The notes: generated from the sequence alone by a model not told the origin. Numbered from the stretch's first letter, positions 35,065-45,365 are shown. The stretch: DNA of 64,000 bases from Chitinophaga ginsengisegetis (GCF_900168065.1 NZ_FUZZ01000006.1:310001-374000); one strand, 5' to 3'. Numbers and translations: made by a program.

Positions 35065-38000
35065 ATGTTAAAACGATTTATTGAAAGGCCGGTGTTATCA
35101 ACGGTTATTTCTATCATATTGGTTATACTGGGAGGGTTGTCTTTATTTTCCCTGCCCACGGCTTTATTCCCTGAGATTGCGCCGCCATCTGTACAGGTTA
35201 TCGCCAATTACCCTGGCGCCAACGGGGAGGTGATAGCCCGTACAGTTGCTACCCCGATAGAAGAATCGGTAAATGGTGTGGAGAACATGACGTACATGAC
35301 CTCCAATTCCAATAACGATGGTAGCTACGTCCTGACAGTTTTTTTTAGACAAGGAACGGATCCTGATATTGCGGCGGTAAACGTACAAAACCGCGTATCT
35401 AAGGCCAATAGCCAGCTGCCTCCCGAAGTATTGCAAGCCGGGCTTTCTACACAGAAAGTACAGAGCAGCTTCCTGATGTTTGTGGCGATATACAGCGAGG
35501 ACAGCGTTAAGTATAACGAACTGTTCTTAAATAACTATGCAAGAATTAATATCATCCCTCAGTTACAACGTATACCGGGGGTAGCACAGGTACAGCCATT
35601 TGGTTCAAAGGATTATTCGATGCGTATCTGGTTGAAACCCGACAGGCTTGTTGCTAATAATCTTTCTACAACAGAGGTGATGAATGCGATCAAAGATCAG
35701 AACGTAGAAGCTGCACCAGGGCGTTTGGGACAAAGTAGTAAAGAATCTTTCGAGTATATTATTAAGTACAAGGGAAAGTCGAACAAGCCTGAAGAGTATG
35801 AAAACATGGTGATTAAGGCAAATAACGATGGTTCTGTTCTTCGCCTTAAAGATTTGGCCAGGGTTGAACTTGGAGGCTATACTTATACTGCCTCGAATTT
35901 GCTTGATGGCAAACCGGCTACTGGTTTTGGTATTGTGCAGACACCGGGTTCCAATGCCAATGAAATTCTTACCGAACTGGAACGCCAGATTGGAGAATTT
36001 GAAAAGGCGTTACCCGATGGTATGAAGTTTAAGATCATGTACAACTCGAAGGAGTTTTTGGATGCATCTATCGACCAGGTAAAAGAAACACTGATCATTG
36101 CGTTCATCCTGGTGGCCATCGTGGTTTTCGTTTTCCTGCAAGATCTGCGCTCTACATTGATCCCGGTTATTGCTGTTCCTGTTTCGATTATAGGTACTTT
36201 CTTCTTCTTACAGTTATTCGGCTTTAGTATTAACCTGCTTACATTGTTCGCATTGGTACTGGCCATCGGTATTGTGGTGGATGATGCGATTGTGGTGGTA
36301 GAGGCCGTACACTCAACGATGGAACGTGAGCATTTACCGGCAAGAGAGGCAACAGTTAAAACGATGAGTGAGATATCCGGTGCGATTGTTTCGATCACAT
36401 TGGTAATGGCAGCAGTGTTTGTACCAGTGAGCTTTGTACAAGGTCCAGCAGGGGTATTCTATAAACAATTCGCCTTTACACTGGCCATTGCTATCGTTAT
36501 TTCTGCGGTGAATGCGTTAACGCTAAGCCCGGCGTTGTGTGCTTTATTCTTAAAGAATCAGCATATAGGCGAAGGTGGAGAGAAAAAAGGTTTTGGTGCC
36601 CGCTTCTTCCATGCGTTTAATACCGCTTTTAATGCAATGACGGCAAGATATATACGGAGCATCAAATTCCTGCTGAAGAACAGATGGGTGGCGATTACCG
36701 GATTATTGCTTGTGGTGGTTGCTACAGTTTTGCTGATCAAAAGAACACCTACCGGGTTTATTCCGGATGAGGATCAGGGATTTGTAGTTGGTATTACCCA
36801 AACACCTCCCGGTAGTTCACTTAGCAGAACGGAGAATGCAACGAGCCAGATCAGTAAAATTACGATGAAAGATGAGGGCGTGAGCGATGTATGGGCTGCA
36901 AATGGGATGAACTTCGTAACAAATGCGAACGCTTCCCCTAATGCTGCGATATTTGTGCGGTTAAAAGATCGTAAGGAGAGAGGTGCTGTAAAAGACCCTA
37001 CTGCTATTGCCGGCGGTTTGTTAGGCAAATCAATGCAAGTACATGATGCCTTAACTTTCTTTGTTGGTTTTCCAACAATACAGGGTTTCGGTAATGTGAG
37101 CGGGGTAGAAATGATGTTGCAGGACAGAACAAACGGATCGCTGGAGAAATTAGCGGGAACGGCATGGGGTTTTATTGGTGCATTAAGTCAGCGGCCGGAA
37201 GTGGCAAGTGCGTTCACTACTTTTAATACGGGTAATCCACAATACACCATTGATATAGATGATATAAAAGTGAAACAATTGGGTGTATCTGTTGGTGATT
37301 TGTTGAATACGCTGCAAACATATTATGGTAGTAGTTTCGTTTCAGACTTTAACCGCTTCGGGAAATATAGCCGCGTAATGGCGCAGGCCGATGTTTCATA
37401 CCGGATGGATAAAAGTTCGTTGGATGCTATTTACGTAAAGAATAACCTGGGTACGATGGTACCGGTAAGTACAGTGGCCAAATTCACACGTGTATATGGC
37501 CCGGAAACGGTTACACGAAACAACCTGTATAGTGCTGTTACCATTAATGCTACACCTAAGCCAGGTTATAGTACCGGTGATGTAATTACAGCCATCGGAG
37601 AAGTATCGAAAAAGGCATTGCCACAAGGATATGCCTATGAGTTTACAGGTATTACCAGGGAAGAGATAAGAGCAGGGAACCAAACTGCGTTCGTGTTTTT
37701 ATTGAGTGTATTGTTCGTATTCTTCCTGCTGGCTGCACAGTATGAAAGCTATATCCTGCCACTGGCAGTAATCCTTACCGTACCTACGGGTATATTAGGC
37801 GTATATAGTTTCATTGGCCTTAGCGGCATAGAAGGCAATATCTATGTACAAATAGGTATGATCATGTTGATAGGATTATTGGCAAAAAATGCGATCCTGA
37901 TCGTGGAGTTTGCCATACAACGGCGAAGGGCGGGTTATAAGCTTGTTGATGCGGCTTTGGAAGCAGCACAGCTTCGTCTTCGTCCAATATTGATGACTTC

Positions 38001-38229
38001 CTTTGCCTTTATTGTTGGTATGTTGCCATTAATCTTTACACAAGGTGCATCTGCCAAAGGAAATCATTCGATCGGTTGGAGTACTGTAGGTGGTATGCTT
38101 ACCGGGGTGGTCCTGGGGGTATTCATCATACCTGTGCTGTTTGTAATTTTCCAGTTCCTGCAAGAGAAAATCAGCCGCAAGCCGATAGTGGAAGTGGAAG
38201 AAGGACATGAGGCAAAACTGGTACACTAA
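35065..38229 (+). CDS. RND multidrug efflux pump, HAE1 family
   Basis: 1054 aa, starting at ATG (MLKRFIERPVLST); a TTG nine bases upstream is in frame but not needed. This is the AcrB/MexB-type inner-membrane, proton-driven drug exporter: 12 transmembrane segments in the 1+5+1+5 pattern, two large periplasmic loops, PTALFPEIAPPSVQVIANYPGA near the N-terminus, and the TM4 proton-relay Asp pair in LAIGIVVDDAIVVVEAVH. TM10-11 includes GLLAKNAILIVEFA. The 134-bp gap to the adaptor gene is large for an operon but both are on the same strand with no terminator between. Codon use is A/T-rich like the adaptor. Confidence 0.96.
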   Translation: MLKRFIERPVLSTVISIILVILGGLSLFSLPTALFPEIAPPSVQVIANYPGANGEVIARTVATPIEESVNGVENMTYMTSNSNNDGSYVLTVFFRQGTDPDIAAVNVQNRVSKANSQLPPEVLQAGLSTQKVQSSFLMFVAIYSEDSVKYNELFLNNYARINIIPQLQRIPGVAQVQPFGSKDYSMRIWLKPDRLVANNLSTTEVMNAIKDQNVEAAPGRLGQSSKESFEYIIKYKGKSNKPEEYENMVIKANNDGSVLRLKDLARVELGGYTYTASNLLDGKPATGFGIVQTPGSNANEILTELERQIGEFEKALPDGMKFKIMYNSKEFLDASIDQVKETLIIAFILVAIVVFVFLQDLRSTLIPVIAVPVSIIGTFFFLQLFGFSINLLTLFALVLAIGIVVDDAIVVVEAVHSTMEREHLPAREATVKTMSEISGAIVSITLVMAAVFVPVSFVQGPAGVFYKQFAFTLAIAIVISAVNALTLSPALCALFLKNQHIGEGGEKKGFGARFFHAFNTAFNAMTARYIRSIKFLLKNRWVAITGLLLVVVATVLLIKRTPTGFIPDEDQGFVVGITQTPPGSSLSRTENATSQISKITMKDEGVSDVWAANGMNFVTNANASPNAAIFVRLKDRKERGAVKDPTAIAGGLLGKSMQVHDALTFFVGFPTIQGFGNVSGVEMMLQDRTNGSLEKLAGTAWGFIGALSQRPEVASAFTTFNTGNPQYTIDIDDIKVKQLGVSVGDLLNTLQTYYGSSFVSDFNRFGKYSRVMAQADVSYRMDKSSLDAIYVKNNLGTMVPVSTVAKFTRVYGPETVTRNNLYSAVTINATPKPGYSTGDVITAIGEVSKKALPQGYAYEFTGITREEIRAGNQTAFVFLLSVLFVFFLLAAQYESYILPLAVILTVPTGILGVYSFIGLSGIEGNIYVQIGMIMLIGLLAKNAILIVEFAIQRRRAGYKLVDAALEAAQLRLRPILMTSFAFIVGMLPLIFTQGASAKGNHSIGWSTVGGMLTGVVLGVFIIPVLFVIFQFLQEKISRKPIVEVEEGHEAKLVH

Positions 38230-38270
38230 AAGATTACCATTATCTATTATCAGAATCAGAAAAAAGACAA

Positions 38271-39689
38271 ATGAAAACAAGTTATAGCTCATTTTTAATT
38301 CTGTTGTCCTTAGTTGTAGGATTAGCAGCTTGCCGGGTAGGCCGCAATTACGAGCGGCCCCCGGTGGCGCTGCCACAGCAGTTCAATAATGACACTGCGC
38401 CTTCAGACACCAGCAGTATAGCAGAAATAGAATGGAAGAAATTTTTTACAGATGCCACCTTGCAGCAGCTGATCAGCCAGGCCCTCACCGGCAACTATGA
38501 TCTGCAGCTGGCGGTGAAAAAAGTAGAAACGGCACAGGCCTATCTGAAACAGGCCAAAGTAGCCTGGTTACCGGCTTTTACGGCTACTGCATCGGGTAGT
38601 ACCAACTTCCCTTCCAAGAATAGTTTCAATGGATTGAACCTTTCTGTTAATAACCTCGGCGACCATATCGAAGATTTTAACATCGGTGTAGGTATGTCGT
38701 GGGAAATTGATATCTGGGGTAAAATAAAACGTCAGAAAGAAGCTGCACTGGCCAGCTATCTGCAATCATACGAAGGTGAGCACGCCGTGCAAACCGGGCT
38801 GGTAGCAGCAATAGCCAACAGTTACTTCAACCTGCTGATGCTGGACAACCAGCTCAGTGTGGCCCGCAGAAACCTGGCGCTCAGCGACACCATCGTAAAG
38901 ATGATCCGCCTGCAGAAAAACGCCGGTGAAGTAACCGAGCTGGGTGTACAACAGGCCATTTCGCAGCAGCAAACTGCGGAACTGCTGATACCACAGCTGG
39001 AACAAGGTATTGCCATCCAGGAAAATGCGTTGCGCATTTTAACCGGTGAGCTACCGTCAACGATTACACGTAGCAGTAAACTGAGCGACTTCCAGGTAAC
39101 GGAATCATTGCCGGCAGGTATTCCCGCCGCCATGATCAGCCGCCGCCCGGATGTACGCGCCAGCGAAATGGGACTGGTAGCCGCCAATGCACAGGTAGGC
39201 GTGGCGCAGGGTAGCATGTATCCTACGCTCACCATCACCGGCAGCGGTGGATTGAATGCCTTCAAAGCCAGCACCTGGTTTAATCTTCCTGCTTCCCTGT
39301 TTGGTACAGTGGCCGGAAGCGTGGCACAGCCTATCTTCCAGCGCCGTCAGTTAAAAACGCAACTGGAAGTAGCTAAAATCCAGCGTGAACAGGCCGTGAT
39401 CCAATTTAAACAATCGGCCCTCATAGCAGTAGGAGAGGTAAGTGACGCATTGGTAAAGCTGGACAAAGTAAAGGTGCAGCAGGAAATTGCGGTTCGCCAG
39501 GTAAATACTTCCCAGCTGGCCGTGCAACAGGCCCAACTGCTGTTCCGCAGTGGTATGGCTAACTACCTCGAAGTAATCACCGCACAGTCGCGTTCCCTGC
39601 AGGCCGAACTGGCCCAGGCCGACATAGACCGCCAGCGCCTCAGCGCGATGGTAGACCTGTACCGCTCCCTGGGCGGTGGCTGGAAATAG
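38271..39689 (+). CDS. Outer-membrane efflux lipoprotein, TolC/OprM (NodT) family
   Basis: 472 aa with a lipoprotein signal (GLAACRVGRNYERP, Cys near residue 21). Two repeated halves of long helices with barrel strands form the trimeric channel; typical motifs are AYLKQAKVAWLPAF in the first half and VAQGSMYPTLTITGSGG, ISRRPDVRASE in the second. It is the exit duct of the tripartite system. From about codon 25 its codons become clearly G/C-rich (many CTG, CAG, GCC, CGC), unlike the two upstream genes. It ends before a strong terminator. Confidence 0.95.
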   Translation: MKTSYSSFLILLSLVVGLAACRVGRNYERPPVALPQQFNNDTAPSDTSSIAEIEWKKFFTDATLQQLISQALTGNYDLQLAVKKVETAQAYLKQAKVAWLPAFTATASGSTNFPSKNSFNGLNLSVNNLGDHIEDFNIGVGMSWEIDIWGKIKRQKEAALASYLQSYEGEHAVQTGLVAAIANSYFNLLMLDNQLSVARRNLALSDTIVKMIRLQKNAGEVTELGVQQAISQQQTAELLIPQLEQGIAIQENALRILTGELPSTITRSSKLSDFQVTESLPAGIPAAMISRRPDVRASEMGLVAANAQVGVAQGSMYPTLTITGSGGLNAFKASTWFNLPASLFGTVAGSVAQPIFQRRQLKTQLEVAKIQREQAVIQFKQSALIAVGEVSDALVKLDKVKVQQEIAVRQVNTSQLAVQQAQLLFRSGMANYLEVITAQSRSLQAELAQADIDRQRLSAMVDLYRSLGGGWK

Positions 39690-39785
39690 TCGCAGCAAAT
39701 GACGGATCAAAGCGAAAGACCATCAGCAGAGCTTTTGAATCACTACAAGAAACAGATCGCTTAGGTCCGTCATTTTCATCATATC

Positions 39786-39818
39786 ATCCCGGTTTACGTG
39801 TTGTAAGCCGGGATTTTT
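39786..39818 (+). terminator. Intrinsic terminator of the RND operon
   Basis: A 12-bp stem (39786-39797 with 39803-39814, one G-U type mismatch), 5-base loop, then TTTT. It separates the efflux operon from tRNA-Ser. Confidence 0.85.
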
Positions 39819-39891
39819 ATTTCGGGAACCCTTGCTGCTGGCGGATTTTAAAAATAATCAACGAATTTTTTTTTATTTTCAATTTCTTTTA

Positions 39892-39899
39892 TACTTTTG
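39892..39899 (+). promoter_or_regulatory. -7 box of tRNA-Ser
   Basis: TACTTTTG fits TAnnTTTG and lies 7 bases before the tRNA, so transcription would start almost at the mature 5' end. The -33 region is an A/T run without TTG. Confidence 0.4.
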
Positions 39900-39906
39900 C
39901 GTCCCT

Positions 39907-39991
39907 GGAGAGTTGGCAGAGCGGTCGATTGCGGCAGTCTTGAAAACTGTTGACTGTAACAGGTCCCGGGGTTCGAATCCCTGACTCTCCG
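39907..39991 (+). tRNA. tRNA-Ser (anticodon TGA)
   Basis: 85-base class II tRNA: acceptor GGAGAGT/ACTCTCC, anticodon stem CAGT/ACTG (loop CTTGAAA, anticodon TGA), a long variable arm (GTTGACTGTAAC region) and T arm around TTCGAAT. Discriminator G, no encoded CCA. Its T-arm/acceptor part and terminator are repeated at about 46083-46150, see that entry. Confidence 0.95.
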
Positions 39992-40048
39992 CAAAAAGCG
40001 ACACAAAATTCATGATTGGATTTTGTGTCGCTTTTTCATTTTTAAGAA
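39976..40048 (+). repeat. Left direct repeat: tRNA-Ser 3' end plus terminator
   Basis: From the T arm through the acceptor strand and the following hairpin, this stretch matches 46083-46155 in the same orientation, with small differences (a 5-base insertion in the right copy's T loop and two bases in the A-run). The matched positions are about 6,113 bases apart. Weaker similarity continues to about 40060 (GTGTTTA). Confidence 0.85.
39998..40036 (+). terminator. Terminator of tRNA-Ser
   Basis: A 12-bp perfect stem (39998-40009 with 40020-40031), 10-base loop and TTTTT. Confidence 0.88.
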
Positions 40049-40049
40049 A

Positions 40050-40704
40050 GGTGTTTATCAGGTGTTTTAGATTTGAAAGCCAGGGCGGCAAGTCAAACAT
40101 CCTTAAGCCGGGACTTGCTTTTATATGAACGTTTAGGGCTTCGGTTTTTTGCCCGAATTAGCTATACTCATTGCTTCTTATGTAGTAAAGGTTCACATAC
40201 CAATCAACACCGTCTAACTTATCAAAGGCGGCTTTTGTTTTTTATTCGCCAATATGTTTGATGATGGGGGCAAACCAGTGGGAAAAAAAGAGGCAAAACA
40301 CGGGAAGAAATGTCATATGTGCACGTGTTTCCGAATGCGTTTTCACACAAAAGTATTTTCAAGAAGAATTCGCACATAAAAGCTGTTTGTATGATTGTCA
40401 GTGCTGATTATCCGGAAAGTTTTTTGAAACAGGACGCTCAACAGTTTCGGTTTTTTATTCGACAATGACAATTAGTTTTTGATTGAAGAAATTATGATGG
40501 ACGATATTTTACGAACTGTAAACGAAATTGTAAAAAGAGAAGAACCGATTCGTGTATAATTAACCATGTTAACCAATTCCCTTAGTGCCCTATTTCCCCG
40601 GGATGAAAACCTGCAAGAAGAATTTTGTTGATTTGCTTTGGCTGCTTGATTTTACTATATTGGTCAAAACTAACCTTACCTTACTCAATTTCTCAAAACC
40701 GATA
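40050..40704. other. ~650-bp gene-poor left end of the tRNA-Ser-bounded segment
   Basis: I find no gene here that I can support. Short frames exist (for example 62 codons at 40073-40261) but have no ribosome-binding site or family features. The stretch is A/T-rich and could be the remains of a decayed gene such as an integrase, but nothing in it resembles the catalytic motifs of a tyrosine recombinase. Confidence 0.5.
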
Positions 40705-42516
40705 ATGATGGCCGCCATTAAACGCACTGCTTATTCCATTCTATTATTTTGTCTTTCTGCTCAGATTTCAATAGCCCAGGTTATCAAGTTACCAACCAGG
40801 TGGACAAAAGCTGCTATAGAAGCCCCAATTCCTTTTCCGGAATATCCACGCCCGCAATTGGAGCGCAAAGACTGGCTGTGTCTGAACGGTAAATGGGATT
40901 ATATTGGAGGCGAAGCAACGGCAAACGCATTGAACCCTTCAAAGCCAATCAGTTTTGGAGGAAAGACGGAACAAATCCTTGTGCCCTATTGTCCTGAGGC
41001 TCTGCTCTCAGGCATCGGGCGAAAACAGGAAGTCAATATGTGGTACAAAAAGAGTTTTGAGATCCCGTCGACCTGGAAAGACAAGCAGGTACTGCTTCAT
41101 TTTGATGCGGTCGACCATGATGCCACTATATTTGTCAACGGAGAAAAAGCAGGAAGTCATGCCGGTGGTTATGACGCCTTCAGCCTGGATATTACGCCAT
41201 TTTTAAAACAGGGCAATAATACCCTAATTGTTGCGGCCCATGATCCAAATGACGGACGGACGCCTTCAGGTAAAAACGGCCCGCGCGGGGATTATACCTT
41301 CACATCGGGAATCTGGCAGACGGTATGGATGGAACCCGTCAACAAAAACTATATCAAAAACATCCGGATAACGCCCGATCTGGCAAACAGCCGCCTCAAA
41401 CTGTTGGTAAACGCAGGCACTTCTCAGGTATCAGCAGTTGCGCTTGATGGAAAAAAAGTAGTAGCTGAAGCGACAGGTTCATCCGGAACTGCATTTTATA
41501 TTCCCATTAAAAACCCTAAGTTATGGAGCCCTGAAGATCCTTTTCTATATGATCTGAAACTTACCCTGAAGGATAAAAGCGGCAATGTTACCGACGAAGT
41601 TAACAGCTACTTTGGCATGCGCGACATCAAACTGGGTAAAGTTGATGGTGTAGTGAGGCCCTTATTAAACGGAAAATTCGTTATGCAGGTTGGTCTGCTC
41701 GATCAGGGCTACTGGCCAGATGGTATTTCGACCGCACCAACTGAAGAAGCCTTAAAATATGATGTAGAGTTTACCAAAAAGGCCGGATTTAACCTCATCA
41801 GGAAACACATGAAAACCGAGCCTAAACGTTTCTATTACTGGGCAGACAAGCTCGGTATAATGGTATGGCAGGACATGCCGGCCATCTGGTACCAGCACGA
41901 AGACACAGCTAAAAACAGGACGACCTTTCGCAAAGAACTCAAAGCCATGATAGACGACCAATACAATTCTCCGTCCATTATTACCTGGGTTCCGTTCAAT
42001 GAAAACTGGGGCGCATTTGATGTTAAGGAAATTACCGATTGGGTAAAGCAATATGATCCATCGAGGCTGGTAAACGGCAACTCTGGCTTTAATAACAATC
42101 CCGGTTACCAGAAAGCGGCAGGAGATCCAGGCAACGGAGATTTTGTAGATACACATATTTACATCGGACCCAACGACGCTTCACAACCCGATGAGAAGCG
42201 GGCAGCATCCTTAGGTGAATTTGGAGGAGTAGGTTTGTTTGTAAGGGGACATATGTGGCCAGTAGAAAATAATGCTTATGATTACCAACCGACAAAAAAC
42301 GCATTGACCGACAAGTATGTACTCCTGATGGACCAGGTCGAGCAGCTGATGAAGTATAAGGGGCTGAGCGTTGCGGTGTATACGCAAACCACCGATGTGG
42401 AACATGAAGTGAACGGACTGCTGACCTACGATCGTGCTGTCGAAAAGATGGACGTGGAAAGGGTCAGAGAAGTGAATCAGGCTGTACTGGATGCAGGCAA
42501 AAAGCTGAACCGATAG
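40705..42516 (+). CDS. Secreted glycoside hydrolase family 2 enzyme
   Basis: 603 aa from ATG at 40705 (a second ATG follows immediately); an in-frame upstream extension to 40585 would put 40 residues before the signal peptide and is rejected. Signal peptide ends near ISIAQ. The GH2 layout is complete: sugar-binding jellyroll (~50-210), Ig-like domain (~215-320), TIM barrel (~325-600). The acid/base Glu is Glu433 in PFNENWG and the likely nucleophile Glu505 in SLGEFGG. Specificity (beta-galactosidase, glucuronidase, mannosidase and others) cannot be decided. It is the first gene in the segment bounded by tRNA-Ser repeats, followed after 210 bp by a second glycosidase-like gene. Confidence 0.92.
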   Translation: MMAAIKRTAYSILLFCLSAQISIAQVIKLPTRWTKAAIEAPIPFPEYPRPQLERKDWLCLNGKWDYIGGEATANALNPSKPISFGGKTEQILVPYCPEALLSGIGRKQEVNMWYKKSFEIPSTWKDKQVLLHFDAVDHDATIFVNGEKAGSHAGGYDAFSLDITPFLKQGNNTLIVAAHDPNDGRTPSGKNGPRGDYTFTSGIWQTVWMEPVNKNYIKNIRITPDLANSRLKLLVNAGTSQVSAVALDGKKVVAEATGSSGTAFYIPIKNPKLWSPEDPFLYDLKLTLKDKSGNVTDEVNSYFGMRDIKLGKVDGVVRPLLNGKFVMQVGLLDQGYWPDGISTAPTEEALKYDVEFTKKAGFNLIRKHMKTEPKRFYYWADKLGIMVWQDMPAIWYQHEDTAKNRTTFRKELKAMIDDQYNSPSIITWVPFNENWGAFDVKEITDWVKQYDPSRLVNGNSGFNNNPGYQKAAGDPGNGDFVDTHIYIGPNDASQPDEKRAASLGEFGGVGLFVRGHMWPVENNAYDYQPTKNALTDKYVLLMDQVEQLMKYKGLSVAVYTQTTDVEHEVNGLLTYDRAVEKMDVERVREVNQAVLDAGKKLNR

Positions 42517-42726
42517 GACATTTCTTGTCCAATTTGGAGAAACAACATTAGTTAAACCGTAATAAATATGACCTCGTTGCCAGTTGGTGCTTGAAGTTGG
42601 GATTATTCGATATGTGGCCACCTGCTTCGCATCACCGCGTTCAGTCACAGACTCAGGTTAGTACAGGATGCAAATCCAAATCAATATGTCTATTTTTAGC
42701 ATCTAACCACATACGACAACCCAGCC

Positions 42727-44850
42727 ATGAACAAATTCAGATTATTGATAGCAGTCCGGATTTTTGCTTTTTCAATTTTTGTCATTCAAAATTCCTATGC
42801 CTTCCAGTCACAACCTTCAAAAATTGACCGTAAAGCTGTCGTAACCAGACATAACATAACGATCACTGATAGAGACTTAAAGGGTCCGGGTCAGGTGGGT
42901 AATGGTGAATTCGCTTATGGTTTCGATATTACCGGTATGCAAACCTTTACGCAATCCGGCAATACGATGTCTAACTGGGGCTGGCACAAGTTTCCCTTAC
43001 CCACCTCCGAAACCCCTGCCGACTTTAAAGGACAGGAATGGAATACACAAGGTCGTATGGTCAGGTACGACATCCAAAACAAGGAGCAGGAAAAACTGTC
43101 TGACTGGATGAGGGGCAACCCGCAACGTATCCATCTGGGAAGATTAGGCCTCATCCTAAAAAGAAAAGATGGAACCATGGCCGTGCTAAACGATCTGCAA
43201 AATCCAGTTCAAAAAATAGATCTCTGGACAGGAATAGCCACGAGTACATTTGAACTCGAAGGGCGGAAGATAAAAGTAACAACCGTTGGCCATCCTACAC
43301 AAGACGCCATAGCCATCAAAATTGAAGCAGACAATCTGAATGATGGTCTGATTGGTGCGTTTCTTGAATTTCCTTATGCTTCGATGGCTGAATTTGGAAA
43401 TGGTGCTGACTGGAACAATCCAGGTAAACATACTACAGAAGCCGTATTTTCCAGTGGGCATACAGATTTCCATAGAAAGCTGGACGATACAGAATACGAT
43501 GTACGGCTGCAATGGAAAAATGGAGGAACGATAAAAGAGACGAAAGCGCACAGATATGAACTTCAATTCGCAGGTAAAGACCAGGCAGAAATCAGCCTTT
43601 CTTTTTCCAAAAAGCCTATAAAATCTGACTTACCAACTTTCCAGCAAACCAATAATGAGAGTATTAAAAAATGGGAGAAATTCTGGAAAAGTGGTGGAGC
43701 AATAGACCTTTCTGAAAGTAGGGATCCGAGGTGGAAAGAGCTGGAAAGACGTATCGTGCTCTCACAATATGTTATGGCAATTAATGAAGCAGGTTCTCTG
43801 CCACCACAGGAAAGTGGCCTGGTAAATAATGGCTGGTATGGTAAATATCATTATGAAATGATCTGGTGGCACGGTACGCATTATGCTCTTTGGGACAGAT
43901 GGCCGCTGCTTGATCCAGGTATGAAGGCATACGGAGATCATCTGGAATCATCTGTAGCGAGGGCAAAAAAACAAGGTTACGATGGTGCCAGATGGCCCAA
44001 AACCATTGGTGATCAGGCTCGTTGGGAATGGCCATTGGAAATCACTGCCTTGTTGATCTGGCAGCAACCACATCCCATATTCTTTGCCGAACTGGATTAC
44101 AGGTCTCATCCCAATGCAAAAACCCTCAATAAATGGAAGGATGTGGTGTTGCAATCTGCTGATTTTATGGCTTCATATGCGCATTACAATAAAGATCAAA
44201 ACCGGTATATACTAGGTTACCCATTACAGGTAGTATCGGAAAATGCGGATCCTCGCACGACCATCAACCCTACATTTGAACTTAGCTATTGGCGCACAGG
44301 GTTAAAAATTGCACAAGAATGGCGTAAAAGATTGAAAATGCCTGTAAGCACAAAATATGCTGATGTACTTGCGAAACTTTCTCCACTCCCCGTTAAGGAT
44401 GGGCTGTATGTTTCCTGGGAAAACATCAATGACATGTGGAAGAACTACACCTTTGAACATCCGGCCTTGATTGGTGCATACGGCATGTTGCCAGGTGATG
44501 GCGTAGATGTACCCACGATGGAAAGGACATTTAAAAAAGTTGGTGAAACCTGGAAGTTCAGTCATACCTGGGGATGGGACTTTCCTATGCTCGCTATGTG
44601 TGCCGCAAAACTTGGACAAGGCGGGAAAGCAATAGATTATTTGCTCAACTACCCCGGCTTTCGTTTGGAAGAACATGGTTTGGTTGATGGGGGTGGCCCT
44701 TTCCCTTATTTCCCAGGCAATGGCGGTTTGCTCTATGCTATAGCCATGATGACTGCCGGTTGGGATGGTGCACCTGCAGGTAATGCTCCGGGCTTTCCTA
44801 AAGATGGTTCATGGGTTGTAAAATGGGAAGGATTAAAAAAAGCACTATAA
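42727..44850 (+). CDS. Secreted (alpha/alpha)6-barrel glycosidase-like protein
   Basis: 707 aa with a signal peptide ending near NSYAFQ. The first ~300 residues look like a beta-sandwich (strand-rich, with GNGEFAYGFDITGMQTFTQ). The rest is helical and Trp/Gly-rich, with YGKYHYEMIWWHGTHYALW (residues ~378-396), 'ALIGAYGMLPGD' and FSHTWGWDFPMLAMCAA. This is the pattern of six-hairpin glycosidases or phosphorylases of the GH65/GH95-like clan; I cannot assign the family. An acid residue in the motif YHYEMIWWH is a catalytic candidate. It is probably co-expressed with the GH2 enzyme; the pair would trim a complex glycan outside the cell. A/T-rich codon use matches the rest of the segment. Confidence 0.72.
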   Translation: MNKFRLLIAVRIFAFSIFVIQNSYAFQSQPSKIDRKAVVTRHNITITDRDLKGPGQVGNGEFAYGFDITGMQTFTQSGNTMSNWGWHKFPLPTSETPADFKGQEWNTQGRMVRYDIQNKEQEKLSDWMRGNPQRIHLGRLGLILKRKDGTMAVLNDLQNPVQKIDLWTGIATSTFELEGRKIKVTTVGHPTQDAIAIKIEADNLNDGLIGAFLEFPYASMAEFGNGADWNNPGKHTTEAVFSSGHTDFHRKLDDTEYDVRLQWKNGGTIKETKAHRYELQFAGKDQAEISLSFSKKPIKSDLPTFQQTNNESIKKWEKFWKSGGAIDLSESRDPRWKELERRIVLSQYVMAINEAGSLPPQESGLVNNGWYGKYHYEMIWWHGTHYALWDRWPLLDPGMKAYGDHLESSVARAKKQGYDGARWPKTIGDQARWEWPLEITALLIWQQPHPIFFAELDYRSHPNAKTLNKWKDVVLQSADFMASYAHYNKDQNRYILGYPLQVVSENADPRTTINPTFELSYWRTGLKIAQEWRKRLKMPVSTKYADVLAKLSPLPVKDGLYVSWENINDMWKNYTFEHPALIGAYGMLPGDGVDVPTMERTFKKVGETWKFSHTWGWDFPMLAMCAAKLGQGGKAIDYLLNYPGFRLEEHGLVDGGGPFPYFPGNGGLLYAIAMMTAGWDGAPAGNAPGFPKDGSWVVKWEGLKKAL

Positions 44851-44889
44851 AAGAATCATCCTGGATCCCCTTTCTTCCGTTTTCAGTTT

Positions 44890-44908
44890 GCAGGTGCGGG
44901 GCACCTGC
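44890..44908. terminator. Hairpin between convergent glycosidase and HxlR genes
   Basis: A perfect 8-bp stem (GCAGGTGC with GCACCTGC) around GGG abuts the HxlR stop. No U-run, so termination is uncertain. Confidence 0.4.
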
Positions 44909-45286
44909 TCAGGATTGTTTCCGCATGCTTTGCCTGATCTTTTCCCTGTGTTGCCCTCCCCAGGCACTTAGTTCACCTATCAGGGTTTTTAAGGTCCGGC
45001 TATATTCGGTTGCTTCATAAATAATAGTTACCGGCGTAGTCGGATATACCGTACGTTTGATAAAGTCGTTCAATTCCAGATCTTTTAACTCTTTGGCTAA
45101 TATCCTGGATGATATGCCAGTGACTTCATGCTGAATTTCATTAAAGCGCTTTGATGATTGCACCAGGCAAAGGATCAGGGCCAGTTTCCACCTTCCATTA
45201 ATAACAGATAGTGCATCAAGGACGTTTTTGAGCGAGCCTGCGCATGCCTCATTGTCTGGCAGGGGCTCATTTATAATCATCTTCAT
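44909..45286 (-). CDS. HxlR-family (DUF24) transcriptional regulator
   Basis: 125 aa from MKMIINEPLPD; the frame runs 40 codons further upstream through the operator region, so the inner start is chosen. Winged-helix core: LKNVLDALSVINGRWKLALI, then RFNEIQHEVTGISSRILAKEL (recognition) and the wing VYPTTPVTIIYEATEY. A Cys in NEACAGSLKN sits at the conserved N-terminal position used as the thiol sensor in YodB/HypR-type members. It is divergent from an azoreductase gene, exactly as YodB and AzoR1 are functionally paired in Bacillus, so quinone- or electrophile-sensing repression of that gene is the best inference. Confidence 0.93.
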   Translation of the reverse strand: MKMIINEPLPDNEACAGSLKNVLDALSVINGRWKLALILCLVQSSKRFNEIQHEVTGISSRILAKELKDLELNDFIKRTVYPTTPVTIIYEATEYSRTLKTLIGELSAWGGQHREKIRQSMRKQS

Positions 45287-45291
45287 AGATA

Positions 45292-45307
45292 CAAATGTAA
45301 TTACATT
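45292..45307 (-). promoter_or_regulatory. Operator palindrome overlapping the hxlR -7 box
   Basis: AATGTAATTACATT at 45294-45307 is a perfect 14-base palindrome. On the minus strand TACATTTG (45292-45299) inside it fits the -7 consensus, so a protein bound here would block the regulator's own promoter. The predicted transcript would start at or next to the ATG at 45286, that is, be nearly leaderless. Confidence 0.55.
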
Positions 45308-45365
45308 ACCTAAGTGTAAGCGCTTCCCTTTGGGTAAGTACCTCCTTTTGACCAGCTGGTAACCA

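Noticed and set aside
40073-40261. 62-codon frame after tRNA-Ser as an integrase remnant
   Set aside because: No catalytic Arg/His/Tyr pattern and no resemblance to a tyrosine recombinase.
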